Below the pieces are notes generated by a model. The model was given only the letters and a program-made list of their open reading frames with translations. It was not told the DNA's origin and searched no databases. From positions 1 to 64,000 of the forward strand of contig JAHBWD010000040.1 of NCBI GenBank assembly GCA_019637175.1: a stretch of DNA of 64,000 bases. The letters are read 5' to 3'. This DNA comes from Labilithrix sp. GTDB taxonomy: Bacteria > Myxococcota_A > Polyangia > Polyangiales > Polyangiaceae. Position 1 is the stretch's first letter, and every line of letters starts with the position of its first letter. Shown piece by piece: positions 7,627 through 18,240 of this stretch. Made by a program: the position numbers and the translations under genes.

Positions 7627-7851
7627 GGCCGTTCGTCTCCTCGTCGCTCGTCACCCGTCGCTCTCGCTGATAGAGCACGGGCTTCCCGGCGAGACGACGC
7701 GGGGGGATGCCGCAGCTTTTCACTCCCCCAACGCCCCGACTCCCCGACCAACGAGCGGCGTCGGGTTGCGAGCACGAAGCGTGCGAGGACGATCGCACGT
7801 CGCTGGCTCGTGCGTTGCGCGTGGCATGGCGTTTCCATGATCTGCGCTCGC

Positions 7852-8610
7852 ATGAACGCGCCAAGAGGCCCGATCGACGCGCGTCGAGCTCGTTTCGCCC
7901 TCGGCGCCGGCGCCCTCGCGCTCGCGGTCAGCGCGCTTGCCACGGCGATCCCGCGCTGGCTTTCGCTCGATCCGTTCGTGGCGACGCTCGGCGTGACCAC
8001 GCTCGCGCTGATGGCCGCGTCGATGATCCTCGCGCGCGACGTCGACGTGCTCGAGCACCACGCGCTCGACGATCCGATCTCGCCGGTCGGAAGGCGACGC
8101 TGGGAGCGCCGCTTACGTGACGAAGTCGAGCGCGCGGTGCGCTCGCGTATGCCTCTCTCGCTCCTCGTGCTCGACGTCGATCGCTCGAGAGCGCTCGACG
8201 ATGCGCACGGTCACGCGTGTGGCGATCTTGCGCTCGCGCTCGTCGGCGGCGTCGTCCGCGCCACGTGCCGTTCGCGAGACGTCGCGGCGCGATTCGGCGG
8301 AGACGAGCTCGCGCTCTTGCTCCCGCGCACGCGCGCGGCCGAGGCGCGCGTCGTCGCCGAGCGCATCCGTCGTGCGCTCGCGCGGCGGCGCGACCGCGCG
8401 TTCCCGCTGACCGTGTCGATCGGCATCGCGGACCTCGCCAGCCTGCGCGAAGCCCGCCCCGAGCTCCTCTTCGCCGCCGCCGACGGGGCGCTGCGCGCCG
8501 CCAAGGCCGCCGGCCGCGACCGCGTCGTGATCGGCGCGCCCGCGCGAGGCTGCCGCGTCATCAGCCTCGACGCGCGACGCGCAGCGAAGAGGGGGTTCGC
8601 GAGCGCCTGA
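7852..8610 (+). CDS. Membrane-anchored diguanylate cyclase (GGDEF domain)
   Basis: A 252-residue protein with two hydrophobic helices at about residues 16-35 and 43-61, followed by a GGDEF domain. The active-site motif is GGDEL (149-153), one substitution from the consensus GGDEF, and the inhibitory-site motif RxxD is present as RSRD five residues before it (140-143). Substrate-binding text VLDVDRSRALDDAHGHACGD is intact. It should make cyclic di-GMP from two GTP at the inner membrane, with product feedback. The only nearby candidate effector is the PilZ protein at 23175. An ATG five codons upstream (7837) is an alternative start. Confidence 0.88.
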   Translation: MNAPRGPIDARRARFALGAGALALAVSALATAIPRWLSLDPFVATLGVTTLALMAASMILARDVDVLEHHALDDPISPVGRRRWERRLRDEVERAVRSRMPLSLLVLDVDRSRALDDAHGHACGDLALALVGGVVRATCRSRDVAARFGGDELALLLPRTRAAEARVVAERIRRALARRRDRAFPLTVSIGIADLASLREARPELLFAAADGALRAAKAAGRDRVVIGAPARGCRVISLDARRAAKRGFASA

Positions 8611-8793
8611 TCGCTGGATCGACGATGTGCAGTTGCGGTCCGCAGCCTGCGCTCGAAGTGCAGTCGCGCGCGCGCGGCCAGGCCGACGGAGTGGGATGTC
8701 GACCCGGATTTCATGCGAGATCCTCCGATCGACCGCGCTCTCTGCGGCCTGCGGCACGGGTCGTGCTGCTCTTCGGCGCGGGAGGTTTCAGTC

Positions 8794-8958
8794 ATGGACC
8801 GAACCGTCAAAGCGACGATGTGTGTGATCGTGATCTCGGTCCTCTCCGGGTGCGGCTCGTTCTCGTTCGTTCCTCGGCCCGTACCGACGGAGAGGCTCGA
8901 CGCGCCCCGCACGACCTCGGTGGCTTCGAACGCCAAGGGTCCCACCCAGGCTCCCTGA
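8794..8958 (+). CDS. Small lipoprotein (54 residues)
   Basis: A short secreted lipoprotein: MDRTVKATMCVIVISVLSGC carries the whole signal and the lipobox LSGC, followed by about 34 residues of Pro/Ser/Thr-rich mature sequence (FSFVPRPVPTERLDAPRT). A GGGAGG ribosome binding site lies about 7 bases upstream, which is good support for so small a gene. Function is unknown; such peptides often act as membrane-anchored partners or lysis-type proteins. The gap 8611-8793 before it has no other feature I recognise. Confidence 0.65.
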   Translation: MDRTVKATMCVIVISVLSGCGSFSFVPRPVPTERLDAPRTTSVASNAKGPTQAP

Positions 8959-9089
8959 TCCCGCCAAGGTTCACCACGACGCGTTCGTCGTGGGGTGATA
9001 GCTCGAGTCCTCACGGCCGACGTAGGGAGATCTCGCGGAAGGTCCCGAAAACTGTCGCCTGGCGGCCCGGTTTGGATAGTCTGCCGCGC

Positions 9090-9371
9090 GTGGCTACTCC
9101 GACCGATGTCGACTGGACGACCGAGCGCTGCCTCTCCCTCGTGGACGTGCTCGTCGACGGGAAGCTCCTCGAGCTCGCGACCTCGCGAGCGCGCCACTCG
9201 TTCGCGACGCGCCTCGCGCATCGCCTGAACGAGAGCGCCGATCCCACCGATCTCGCCGACTGGATCGTCGAGCAGCCCGAGGTCGTCGAGCTGCACGCGA
9301 GCGACGAAGAGCTGCAGGGAGCCCTCGAAGCCATCGCGTCCGACGAAGAGGAAGCCGACGACGACGAGTGA
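9090..9371 (+). CDS. Small acidic protein, function unknown
   Basis: A 93-residue cytoplasmic protein starting at GTG (in-frame ATG absent). The body is helical (TTERCLSLVDVLVDGKLLEL, RLAHRLNESADPTDLADWIV) and the C-terminus is strongly acidic, ending SDEEEADDDE. No family is recognised. It is convergent with dnaK, and its TGA lies inside the stem of the perfect hairpin at 9366-9395. An acidic tail near a chaperone gene is suggestive but no more. Confidence 0.65.
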   Translation: MATPTDVDWTTERCLSLVDVLVDGKLLELATSRARHSFATRLAHRLNESADPTDLADWIVEQPEVVELHASDEELQGALEAIASDEEEADDDE

Positions 9372-9395
9372 GCGCTCGTCCGCGAGCGCTCACTC
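9366..9395. terminator. Bidirectional hairpin between convergent genes
   Basis: GAGTGAGCGCTCG (9366-9378) and CGAGCGCTCACTC (9383-9395) form a perfect 13-bp stem with a TCCG loop. The TGA of the plus-strand gene lies within the first arm and the dnaK stop is 25 bases beyond the second arm. Symmetry lets it serve both transcripts. No U-tract follows. Confidence 0.85.
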
Positions 9396-9419
9396 ATCGA
9401 AGCTCCGTGCGAGCCGCCG

Positions 9420-11339
<1,920 letters not shown>

Positions 11340-11372
11340 GCTCGCTTCCTCCAGATTCCTCAGTCGCGGGGC

Positions 11373-11400
11373 AAGCTAATCACACGGGTACCGGCGTCAA
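11373..11400 (-). promoter_or_regulatory. Candidate housekeeping promoter of dnaK
   Basis: On the minus strand TTGACG (11400-11395) and TAGCTT (11378-11373) are spaced by 16 bases, about 34 bases before the dnaK start. The -35 box matches 5 of 6 consensus bases, the -10 box 3 of 6. It does not resemble a sigma-32 heat-shock promoter. Confidence 0.45.
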
Positions 11401-11492
11401 CCGGATGCGGCACGGAACTTGAGGTCGCGTGCCGAAGCGGTGGTTTCGCGCAGTTTTCTCTTGTTTTTGGAGCGCGTCCGTGACGCGAGCGC

Positions 11493-12692
11493 TCAGCGCG
11501 GGCCCTTGCGCTTGCGGTGCAGCTCGAGCTCGCGTTCGACCAGCTTTCGAAGGTTCGGATCGGCCTTCGTCGGCATGTCGAAGGGGTCGGGGCCGAGCGG
11601 CGAGCCCGACGTCGGGTTCGGGATCGTGTTCGGCGCCATGTCGTGGATGGTCGCCTCGCCGATCGACGACGGGATCGGCGCGCCCGGGCCCTCGGGCGCG
11701 CCCTGCGCGGCGATCTGGCTGGGCAGCGGGATCCGACGCAGCGTGCGCTCGTCTTCGAAGCCGGTGGTCGCGCGGTGCATCGGGCCGGCGTACGACTCGT
11801 CGACGCGGCCGATCCCGCGGAGCACGTCGGTCGCGCCCTCTTCGTCGAGCGACGCCATCACGTTCCACCAGTGCTCGAGCATCTCGCGCGCGGTCTGGAA
11901 GCGCTCGTGCGGCTCGCGCGACATCGTCTTCGTGACGAACCAGTCGAGGATCATGTTCTTCGGCATGCCCGGCATCGTCGAGATCGGCGGCGCCGTCTGC
12001 TCGGCCTTCATGCGGATCACCGCCTCGAGCGATCGGCTCACGAACGGCAGGCGCCCGGTGAGCGTGCGGAAGATCACGACGCCGATCGCGTAGAGATCGG
12101 CGGTGAACCCGACGGCCTTCGCGTCGCGAAACTGCTCGGGCGCCATGTACCCCATGCTCCCGATGAGGTGGTTGGTCGACGTGAGCCCGCCCGTCTCACC
12201 CGTGATCTCGCGCAGGCGCGCGACGCCGAAGTCGATGATCTTGACGACCTCCTCGAAGCCGTCGTGGTGGAGGAAGATGTTCGACGGCTTGAGATCGCGG
12301 TGGATGATCTGCGCGTCGTGACAGTCGCGCACGCCGACGATGAGCTGCTCGATCCATCGCACCGCCGTGGAGGCCGGCACCGGACCGTCGCGGCGAAGCT
12401 TCGCGTCGAGCGTCTCGCCGCGGAGGCGCTCGAGCACCAGGAAGGGCTGCCCGCGCTCGAAGCCGAAGCCGACGATGGCGCCGACGTGACGGCTCGCGAC
12501 GCCCGCGAGCAAGACCGCTTCACGCGCGAACCGCTCTCGCGCTTCGCTGCCCGACTGCGAAGGCTCGAGCACCTTGATCGCGACCTGTCGGCCGGTCGCG
12601 GTGTGGACTGCCTCGTAGACCTTCGCCGTGGTTCCGGATCCCAGGGCGCCCGCCACGTTGAAATCCGAGAGCTTGGCGGGCTCGAGGGCCAT
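11493..12692 (-). CDS. Cytoplasmic Ser/Thr protein kinase (Hanks type)
   Basis: A 399-residue kinase without a membrane segment. The Gly-rich loop is GALGSGTTAKV (about 15-25), the ATP lysine is K40 in VAIK, the catalytic loop HRDLKPSN has Asp133, the DFG is at 154-156, and the activation segment ends GYMAPEQ. The arrangement is complete, so activity is expected. After the kinase domain (about residue 285) comes a 110-residue Pro/Ser-rich tail ending in a basic cluster RELELHRKRKGPR. The ATG at 12692 is chosen over one 46 codons upstream because the kinase fold starts here. It follows dnaK's promoter region and may be a separate transcript; it is divergent from pcnB, with 143 bases between the starts. 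Confidence 0.92.
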   Translation of the reverse strand: MALEPAKLSDFNVAGALGSGTTAKVYEAVHTATGRQVAIKVLEPSQSGSEARERFAREAVLLAGVASRHVGAIVGFGFERGQPFLVLERLRGETLDAKLRRDGPVPASTAVRWIEQLIVGVRDCHDAQIIHRDLKPSNIFLHHDGFEEVVKIIDFGVARLREITGETGGLTSTNHLIGSMGYMAPEQFRDAKAVGFTADLYAIGVVIFRTLTGRLPFVSRSLEAVIRMKAEQTAPPISTMPGMPKNMILDWFVTKTMSREPHERFQTAREMLEHWWNVMASLDEEGATDVLRGIGRVDESYAGPMHRATTGFEDERTLRRIPLPSQIAAQGAPEGPGAPIPSSIGEATIHDMAPNTIPNPTSGSPLGPDPFDMPTKADPNLRKLVERELELHRKRKGPR

Positions 12693-12835
12693 CACACGTG
12701 AGCTTATCAGCGCTCGTCCGGGGTTCGGTCGCTCGCGTTGCAGGAGATCCTCCCACCTGGTAGAGTCCATAGGCCGTAGACCGCTTCGTGCGAGCGCCTG
12801 CCGGCATTCTCTTTCATTCGTTCTTTCCAACGTTT

Positions 12836-14164
12836 ATGCGCCGTCGGTCGAACCCCGACTTACCCCCTCCGCCCGAGCTCCCCTCGTTCACCGTCGAGCC
12901 GGAGATGGAGGAGGCTTCGCCTTCGATCCTCGAGCGTCACGCCTCGACGGGGCTCCAGCGACACGACGCGCCGCTCGACGACGACGCGATCGATCCCGAC
13001 GCGGCCAAGGTCGTGCGCCGCCTCGAGCGCAGCGGCTACCAGGCTTACCTCGTCGGCGGGTGCGTCCGCGATCTGCTCCTCGGCATCCGCCCGAAAGACT
13101 TCGACGTCGCGACGAGCGCTCGGCCCGACGACGTGCGCGCGCTCTTCCGCAACTGCCGCATCATCGGGCGGAGGTTCCGCCTCGCGCACGTGCTCTTCGG
13201 CGGGGGCAAGGTCGTCGAGGTCGCGACGTTCCGCCGGAACCCCACCGAGGCCGACTCCGACGAAGACGACGATCTGCTCATCCGCAGCGACAACGTCTTC
13301 GGCGAGGCGCACGAAGACGCGCTCCGCCGCGACTTCACGCTCAACGCGCTCTTCTACGATCTCGATCGCCGTCAGGTGCTCGACTGGTGCGGGGGGATGC
13401 CCGACATCCAGGCGCGCACGATCCGGACGATCGGCGATCCCGGCGTGCGCTTCCGCGAAGATCCCGTGCGCATCCTGCGGGCCGTGAGGTTCTCGGCCAA
13501 GCTCGATCTCGGGATCGATCCCGCGGTGTACGACGCGATGGTGGCGAGCCGCGCCGAGCTCGCGCGCGCGGCGCGGCCGCGCATCTTCGAGGAGATCCTG
13601 CGCCTCATGCGCGTCGGCGCCTCGCATCGATCCATGTGGCTGCTCTGGGAGATCGGCGCGATGGCGATCCTCCTGCCCGAGCTCTCCGCGTACCTCGACG
13701 ACGACGAGGCGACCGACGAAGGCAGCGCGCGCTTCTTCGAGAAGCTCACGCTCCTCGACAAGAAGACGCGCGAAGGCCACGGCGCGCTCGACGACGTCGT
13801 GCTGATGACCGCGCTCCTCTACGAGCCGCTCGAAGAAGCGGCCTCGGGCACGCGCGATCTCATGGGCGCGGTGAACGACTTCCTCGATCCCGTGATCGAT
13901 CGCATCGCGATGCCGCGGCGCATCGCCGACGGCATACGGCGGATCATGTTCATGGTGCCGCGCATCCTCGCGGGCAAGATCGGGCGCTTCGCGCGCACCG
14001 AGCTCTTCTTGCCGGCGCTCGACGTCGCCGAGCTCGTCCTCGCGTCACGCGGGGAGAGCACGCACCGGATCGAGGCGCTCCGTCGCGACGCGATGCCTCC
14101 TCCGCCGACGCGTGAGGCCCGGCGCACGAGCGCGTTCCCCCGCCAGCGCGGCGCGCGCCGCTAG
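12836..14164 (+). CDS. pcnB: Poly(A) polymerase / tRNA nucleotidyltransferase-family protein PcnB
   Basis: A 442-residue nucleotidyltransferase. The head domain has GGCVRDLLLG (about 79-88) and DFDVATSA (the metal-binding DxD, about 93-100), then RRDFTLNALFYD and REDPVRILRAVRFSAKL, the neck motif of class II CCA-adding enzymes and poly(A) polymerases. The C-terminal part after about residue 290 is the longer helical body typical of PcnB, and no HD domain is present, favouring poly(A) polymerase. It would add 3' tails to RNA for decay. The N-terminal 50 residues are a Pro-rich, acidic extension. A closing basic tail (RRTSAFPRQRGARR) suits RNA binding. Its stop overlaps the stop of the next gene on the other strand through the shared tetranucleotide CTAG. 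Confidence 0.85.
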   Translation: MRRRSNPDLPPPPELPSFTVEPEMEEASPSILERHASTGLQRHDAPLDDDAIDPDAAKVVRRLERSGYQAYLVGGCVRDLLLGIRPKDFDVATSARPDDVRALFRNCRIIGRRFRLAHVLFGGGKVVEVATFRRNPTEADSDEDDDLLIRSDNVFGEAHEDALRRDFTLNALFYDLDRRQVLDWCGGMPDIQARTIRTIGDPGVRFREDPVRILRAVRFSAKLDLGIDPAVYDAMVASRAELARAARPRIFEEILRLMRVGASHRSMWLLWEIGAMAILLPELSAYLDDDEATDEGSARFFEKLTLLDKKTREGHGALDDVVLMTALLYEPLEEAASGTRDLMGAVNDFLDPVIDRIAMPRRIADGIRRIMFMVPRILAGKIGRFARTELFLPALDVAELVLASRGESTHRIEALRRDAMPPPPTREARRTSAFPRQRGARR

Positions 14165-14685
14165 CGATCGCAGACGGGGAAGAGCGGGTCGAGGCAGCGA
14201 CCGACGTCTTCGCACTTGCCCTCGTGGCACTTCGTCCACGCGGCGCCGTCGGTGACGAGCGCGGCGACCTGACAACGCGACACGTGAACGTTCGTGGGCG
14301 TGTTGCAGCGCTTCGCGGCCGTTTGGCAAGCCGCGACGAGCGCGGCGACGCCTTCGTCGCCGGCGTGCGCCTCGGAGACGGTGTCCCAGCACTTGCCCCA
14401 ACCGTCGTGGCATGGGCGCTTCGTGATGCAGCGCGCGACCTCGATGCCGAGCGGCGCGCGAAAGACTTTGTCGTAGCAGCCGTCGATCTGCTCGCAGTCG
14501 TCGGCGCCGACCTGCTCGATCGATTTGTCGTGCTTGGGGCCGCACGTGCTCGCGCGCGACTTCGCCTGCTCGCACGCTTCGGCGAACGCCGATCCCGAAG
14601 GCGGCGCGCCGTTCCCGTCGGTCGTCGAGCTGCTGCACGCAGCGAGGAGAACCGCGGTCGAGGCGGCGAGGAGAGCCCAACGCAT
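14161..14685 (-). CDS. Cys-rich lipoprotein, function unknown
   Basis: A 174-residue lipoprotein: signal MRWALLAASTAVLLAAC with lipobox LAAC, then a Ser/Thr-rich linker and a mature domain with 13 or so cysteines in recurring pairs (ACEQAKSRASTCG, DDCEQIDGCYDKV, KRPCHDGWGKCWD, RCQVAALV, KCEDVGRC). The spacing suggests repeated helical hairpins tied by disulphides, as seen in several uncharacterised myxobacterial exported proteins. No metal or heme motif (no CxxCH) is seen. It ends by overlapping the pcnB stop and is followed 35 bases upstream by the YyaL-type gene, so the two could be cotranscribed. Confidence 0.75.
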   Translation of the reverse strand: MRWALLAASTAVLLAACSSSTTDGNGAPPSGSAFAEACEQAKSRASTCGPKHDKSIEQVGADDCEQIDGCYDKVFRAPLGIEVARCITKRPCHDGWGKCWDTVSEAHAGDEGVAALVAACQTAAKRCNTPTNVHVSRCQVAALVTDGAAWTKCHEGKCEDVGRCLDPLFPVCDR

Positions 14686-14720
14686 GGCTGGTTCTTAGCA
14701 GAGCGCCGCCGCTCGACCAG

Positions 14721-16829
14721 CTAGTTGACCGGCGTCCGAAGGAGCGCGCCGAGCTCCTTCGCCGTCGAGACCGGCAGCGAGCAGGTGCGCCCGCGACAGA
14801 CGTAAGCAACCGGATGTTCTTTCGCCGCTTTGCCCTCGGCGAGCAGGGCGCACGCCTCGCGCGACGTCGGATCGTTCGGATCGAGCCACGCCACGGTGCG
14901 GTTCGGGATCCAGTGGGCAAAGATCTCCGAGGCGAGCGCGCGCGTGCGCGCGTCGTCGCGCGGGCCGACCAGGACGACGTCGACCGATCCGCGCACGAGG
15001 CGATCGAGCTCGCAGAGCGCCTGCCCGTAGCCGAACGGATTGCCGACCGCGGCGGGAGCGAGGCGCACGAGCTCGCGCTCGGCGATGCGCGCGTACTTCT
15101 CGTCGACGAGCGCGCCGAGGCGCAAGAGCGCGCGGCACGCCGTCGAAGCGCCGCTCGGGACGGCATTGTCGAACGGATCCTTCGAGCGCGTGATGAGCGC
15201 CTCACCGTCTTTGGGGGCGAAGAAGAAGCCTTCCTCTTCGTCCCAGAACGCGTCGAGCATCCCCTCGGCGAGCGCGCGCGCGAGGCTCACGCGCGAAGGA
15301 TCGCCGGTGATCTCGTAGAGATCGAGCGCGGCGTTCGCGAGGTACGCGTGATCGTCGAGGAAGCCCGGGCCTTTGACGATGTCGCCCTTGACGAGGCGGA
15401 GCGCGCGCGCGCGTTCGCCTTCGCGCTTCACGAGCCTCTCCTCGAGGAACGCGAACGCGCGCTCGGCCGAAGCGATCATCGACGGCTCGCGCAGCGCGGC
15501 GCCGGCCTCGGCCATCGCGCCGATCATCAGCGCGTTCCAGCTCGTCAGGATCTTCTCGTCGCGGAACGGCTTCGGGCGCGTCTCGCGAAGCTCGAAGAGC
15601 ACCTTCGCGGCGCGATCGATCGCCGCCTGGGCTTCGGGCTCGGAGACGTCGAGCTTCGCCGCGACGGCGCGGACGGGGCGCGACTCGTGGAGAACGCTCA
15701 TTCCGGTGGACCGACCGTGCTCCTCGAAGTTCCCTCCGTCGCTCACGCCGAAGTAGTCGATCGCGGCGTTCGCGGCGAGGTCGTCGCCCGCGAGCGCTTC
15801 GCGCACCTGCTTCGGGTTCCAGACGAAGAACTTCCCCTCTTCGCCCTCACTGTCGGCGTCTTGGCTCGCGTAGTAGCCGCCCTCGGCGTCGGTCATCTCG
15901 CGCGCGACGTACGCGGCGACGTCCTTCACGACGCTCGCGAACATCGACCCCGAGAAGACGCGGTGCCCGTCGGCGTACGCGCGGAGAAGGAGCGCGTTGT
16001 CGTAGAGCATCTTCTCGAAGTGAGGCACGAGCCAGCGCTCGTCGGTCGCGTAGCGGTGGAAGCCGCCGCCGAGCTGATCCCAGATGCCGCCCTTGCGCAT
16101 CTCTTCGAGCGCCAGGCGCACGCCGTCGCGCGCGACGCCGTCGCCCTCGAGGACGCCGCGCCGGAGCAGCACCTCGAGGGGCATCGTGTTCGGGAACTTC
16201 GGACGCTGCCCGAAGCCGCCGTGCGTCGCGTCGAAGCGGCGGAGGAGAACGCGCGCGCTTCGCTCGAGCAGATCCGGTCCCGGCGTGTACGTCGCGTCGC
16301 TCTCGCCTCGCGAGACCTCGGCGATGGCGCGCGTGAGCTCCTTCGCCTGCGCGTCGACCTCGCCGCGCCGATCGCGATACGCCTCGGCGATCGCGCGCAG
16401 GATCGTCGGGAAGCCGGGCATGCCGAAGCGCTCGGCGGGCGGGAAGTACGTGCCTGCGTAGAAGGGCTTCTGATCGGGCGTGAGGAACACGGTGAGCGGC
16501 CAGCCGCCGCTCTTGCCCATGAGCTGCACCGTGAGCTGGTAGATCTGATCCAGATCGGGTCGCTCTTCGCGGTCGACCTTCACCGGGACGAACAGCTCGT
16601 TCATCAACTTCGCGATCGCGTCGTCTTCGAAGCTCTCGCGTTCCATGACGTGGCACCAATGGCACGCGGAGTAGCCGATTGAGAGGAGGATGGGCGCGTC
16701 GCGACGGCGCGCCTCCGCGAGCGCGGCCTCGCCCCACGGCCACCAGTCGACCGGATTGTGTGCATGCTGCAACAAATACGGCGACGCCTCGTGGATGAGG
16801 CGGTTCTCGCGCTTGGCTACGGCGGTCAC
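14721..16829 (-). CDS. YyaL/SSP411-type thioredoxin-domain protein (DUF255)
   Basis: A 702-residue protein with an N-terminal thioredoxin-like domain marked by LLQHAHNPVDWWPWGEAA, SIGYSACHWCHVMERESF and VDREERPDLD. The CHWC pair is the predicted redox-active motif (about residue 60). The remainder is an (alpha/alpha) barrel like that of glycoside-processing enzymes, with GGGFHRYATDERWLVPHFEKML and TSWNALMIGAMAEAG. The family (COG1331) is widespread and its substrate is not settled. I chose the GTG at 16829 because family members begin with about this length before NRLIHEASPYLL. It is divergent from the GbsR/MarR gene with 74 bases between starts, so the regulator may control it. Confidence 0.9.
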   Translation of the reverse strand: MTAVAKRENRLIHEASPYLLQHAHNPVDWWPWGEAALAEARRRDAPILLSIGYSACHWCHVMERESFEDDAIAKLMNELFVPVKVDREERPDLDQIYQLTVQLMGKSGGWPLTVFLTPDQKPFYAGTYFPPAERFGMPGFPTILRAIAEAYRDRRGEVDAQAKELTRAIAEVSRGESDATYTPGPDLLERSARVLLRRFDATHGGFGQRPKFPNTMPLEVLLRRGVLEGDGVARDGVRLALEEMRKGGIWDQLGGGFHRYATDERWLVPHFEKMLYDNALLLRAYADGHRVFSGSMFASVVKDVAAYVAREMTDAEGGYYASQDADSEGEEGKFFVWNPKQVREALAGDDLAANAAIDYFGVSDGGNFEEHGRSTGMSVLHESRPVRAVAAKLDVSEPEAQAAIDRAAKVLFELRETRPKPFRDEKILTSWNALMIGAMAEAGAALREPSMIASAERAFAFLEERLVKREGERARALRLVKGDIVKGPGFLDDHAYLANAALDLYEITGDPSRVSLARALAEGMLDAFWDEEEGFFFAPKDGEALITRSKDPFDNAVPSGASTACRALLRLGALVDEKYARIAERELVRLAPAAVGNPFGYGQALCELDRLVRGSVDVVLVGPRDDARTRALASEIFAHWIPNRTVAWLDPNDPTSREACALLAEGKAAKEHPVAYVCRGRTCSLPVSTAKELGALLRTPVN

Positions 16830-16903
16830 CCACGCCTCATAACCACGCCGCGGCCGTGATTCCACCGGGAGCGGCGTCGTGCTATCAGTTCTGCACTCAC
16901 GGA

Positions 16904-17554
16904 ATGCCCAAGGCCGCCTCCCTCAAGCCTGCCGATCCGGTGGCCAGCGCGCGCGCCGCGGTGCTCGACGGCGTCGGCCGCGAGATCGCCGCGAGCTTCC
17001 CCGGGATCACGCGCCTCGGCGGGCAGATCGTCGCGGCGCTCTACCTCGGCGACAGGCCGCTCTCGATGGACGAGCTGAGCGAAGAGCTCGGCCGATCCAA
17101 GAGCAACATCTTCGCGAACCTCCGCGGCCTCGAGGCGGCGGGCATCGTCGAGCGCCACCGCGCTTCGGGCACGCGCCACGACACCTTCGCGCTCCGCGGC
17201 AAGTACCCCGACGTCGTCGTCGGCGCGTACCTCACGCGTCTTCGGCGCGTGGTGCTCGACAAGGTCAACCTGTGCAACCGCTCGCTCGGCCTCCTGGGCG
17301 ACGCCGAAGGGCCCGAGGCCGACGCGCTCCGCGAGAAGCTCACGACGCTCCTCCGCAAGTACGAGCGCTTCGCGACGGTGTTCGCCGAGATCATCCCCGT
17401 CACCGAAGGCCCGGTCGATCTCGAGGATCTCATCGACAACATCCCGAGCGCGATGATGGGCGTCTTCTCCTCGATGGCCCGCCGCGCCCTCGGCCTCTCG
17501 CCGCGCGCCCTCGTCGACGGCCGCGACAAGAAGGCCGCTTCGCGCAAGAGCTGA
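16904..17554 (+). CDS. GbsR/MarR-family transcriptional regulator
   Basis: A 216-residue DNA-binding protein. Residues about 40-100 form a winged helix: LYLGDRPLSMDELSEELG (recognition region), SKSNIFANLRGLEAAGIV and a wing with ERHRASGTRHDTFAL. The long C-terminal helices (RLRRVVLDKVNLCNRSL and KLTTLLRKYERFATVF) are the dimerisation part of the GbsR group. Members sense small osmoprotectants or related ligands; the ligand here is unknown. It is divergent from the YyaL-type gene across a 74-base gap that would hold both promoters, so cross-control is plausible. The ATG at 16904 is used in preference to one 16 codons upstream that lies within the promoter gap. Confidence 0.85.
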   Translation: MPKAASLKPADPVASARAAVLDGVGREIAASFPGITRLGGQIVAALYLGDRPLSMDELSEELGRSKSNIFANLRGLEAAGIVERHRASGTRHDTFALRGKYPDVVVGAYLTRLRRVVLDKVNLCNRSLGLLGDAEGPEADALREKLTTLLRKYERFATVFAEIIPVTEGPVDLEDLIDNIPSAMMGVFSSMARRALGLSPRALVDGRDKKAASRKS

Positions 17555-17607
17555 TCTCACGCGATGCGGCAGCGCCGCCGCTCGGCGTCGGCTATCCTTC
17601 TCGAGCG

Positions 17608-18219
17608 ATGGCTCAACGTGCATTCGACGAGCTCGTGCCGGTCCCGCGTTCCGCGGTCCGCTTCCCGCTCGAGCTGCCGGTGCCCGCCGGCTTCGTCGCA
17701 GACGCGCTCGACACCTGGCCTCTCATCGACGGACAGCTCGAGTTCGTCGGAGGAAAGCTCTTGTACCTGCCCCCGAGCGCGGATCGGCAGCAGGACACGA
17801 CCGTCGACGTCATCACGACGCTCGGCACGTGGCGGAAGACCCATCGCGACTTCGTCGTCGCCGCGAACGAGGCGGGGATGGTGCTCGGCGGAGAGACGCG
17901 GGCGGCCGACGCCGCCGTCTGGCGACGAGACGTGCTCGGCGGCTATGAAGGCAAGTACCGCCGCGTACCGCCGATCCTCTCCGTCGAGGTGCAGGGAGAG
18001 CTCGAAGACGAGTCGATGCTCAGAGCCAAGGCTGGGTGGTACCTCGCTCACGGCGTCGAGGTCGTGTGGCTTCTGTTCCCCGCCGAGCGCCGCGTCCTCG
18101 TCATCGACGCCGCGGGTGAGCGCGCGCTCGGCGCTGGCGATCAGATCCCCGCTCGCGCGAGCCTGCCCGACCTGACTCCGCGCGTCGAGGAGCTGTTCGA
18201 GCAGGTCGAGCGCGGATAG
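17608..18219 (+). CDS. Uma2-family (DUF820) protein, PD-(D/E)XK fold
   Basis: A 203-residue protein of the Uma2 family, which has the restriction-endonuclease core. Seen here are IDGQLEFVGGKLLYLPPS, the EAGMVLGGETRAADAAVW stretch containing the catalytic-type Asp, and PPILSVEVQGELEDE with the following SMLRAKAGWYLAHGVEVVWLLFP. In the family, the Asp of the first segment and the E-x-K-like second segment make the nuclease site; here the second segment reads EVQ, so the lysine is replaced by Gln and activity is uncertain. Uma2 genes are very numerous in cyanobacteria and myxobacteria and their cellular role is unknown. It is convergent with the FHA gene through the hairpin at 18210. Confidence 0.8.
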   Translation: MAQRAFDELVPVPRSAVRFPLELPVPAGFVADALDTWPLIDGQLEFVGGKLLYLPPSADRQQDTTVDVITTLGTWRKTHRDFVVAANEAGMVLGGETRAADAAVWRRDVLGGYEGKYRRVPPILSVEVQGELEDESMLRAKAGWYLAHGVEVVWLLFPAERRVLVIDAAGERALGAGDQIPARASLPDLTPRVEELFEQVERG

Positions 18220-18229
18220 GCCTCCGCGC
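18210..18229. terminator. Hairpin at convergent stops
   Basis: GCGCGGA (18210-18216) and TCCGCGC (18223-18229) pair perfectly around TAGGCC. The TAG stop of the Uma2 gene is the start of the loop, and the FHA gene's stop is 12 bases past the second arm. No U-tract on either side. Confidence 0.65.
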
Positions 18230-18240
18230 GCCCTCGAAGA

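Noticed and set aside
6589..7851. N-terminal extension of the GGDEF protein to a start at 6589
   Set aside because: That stretch is the antisense of the NtrC-type regulator; the protein-like region begins at 7837-7852.
11341..11492. CIRCE operator or sigma-32 promoter at dnaK
   Set aside because: The characteristic inverted repeat and CTTGAA/CCCCAT boxes are absent; only a sigma-70-like candidate is seen.
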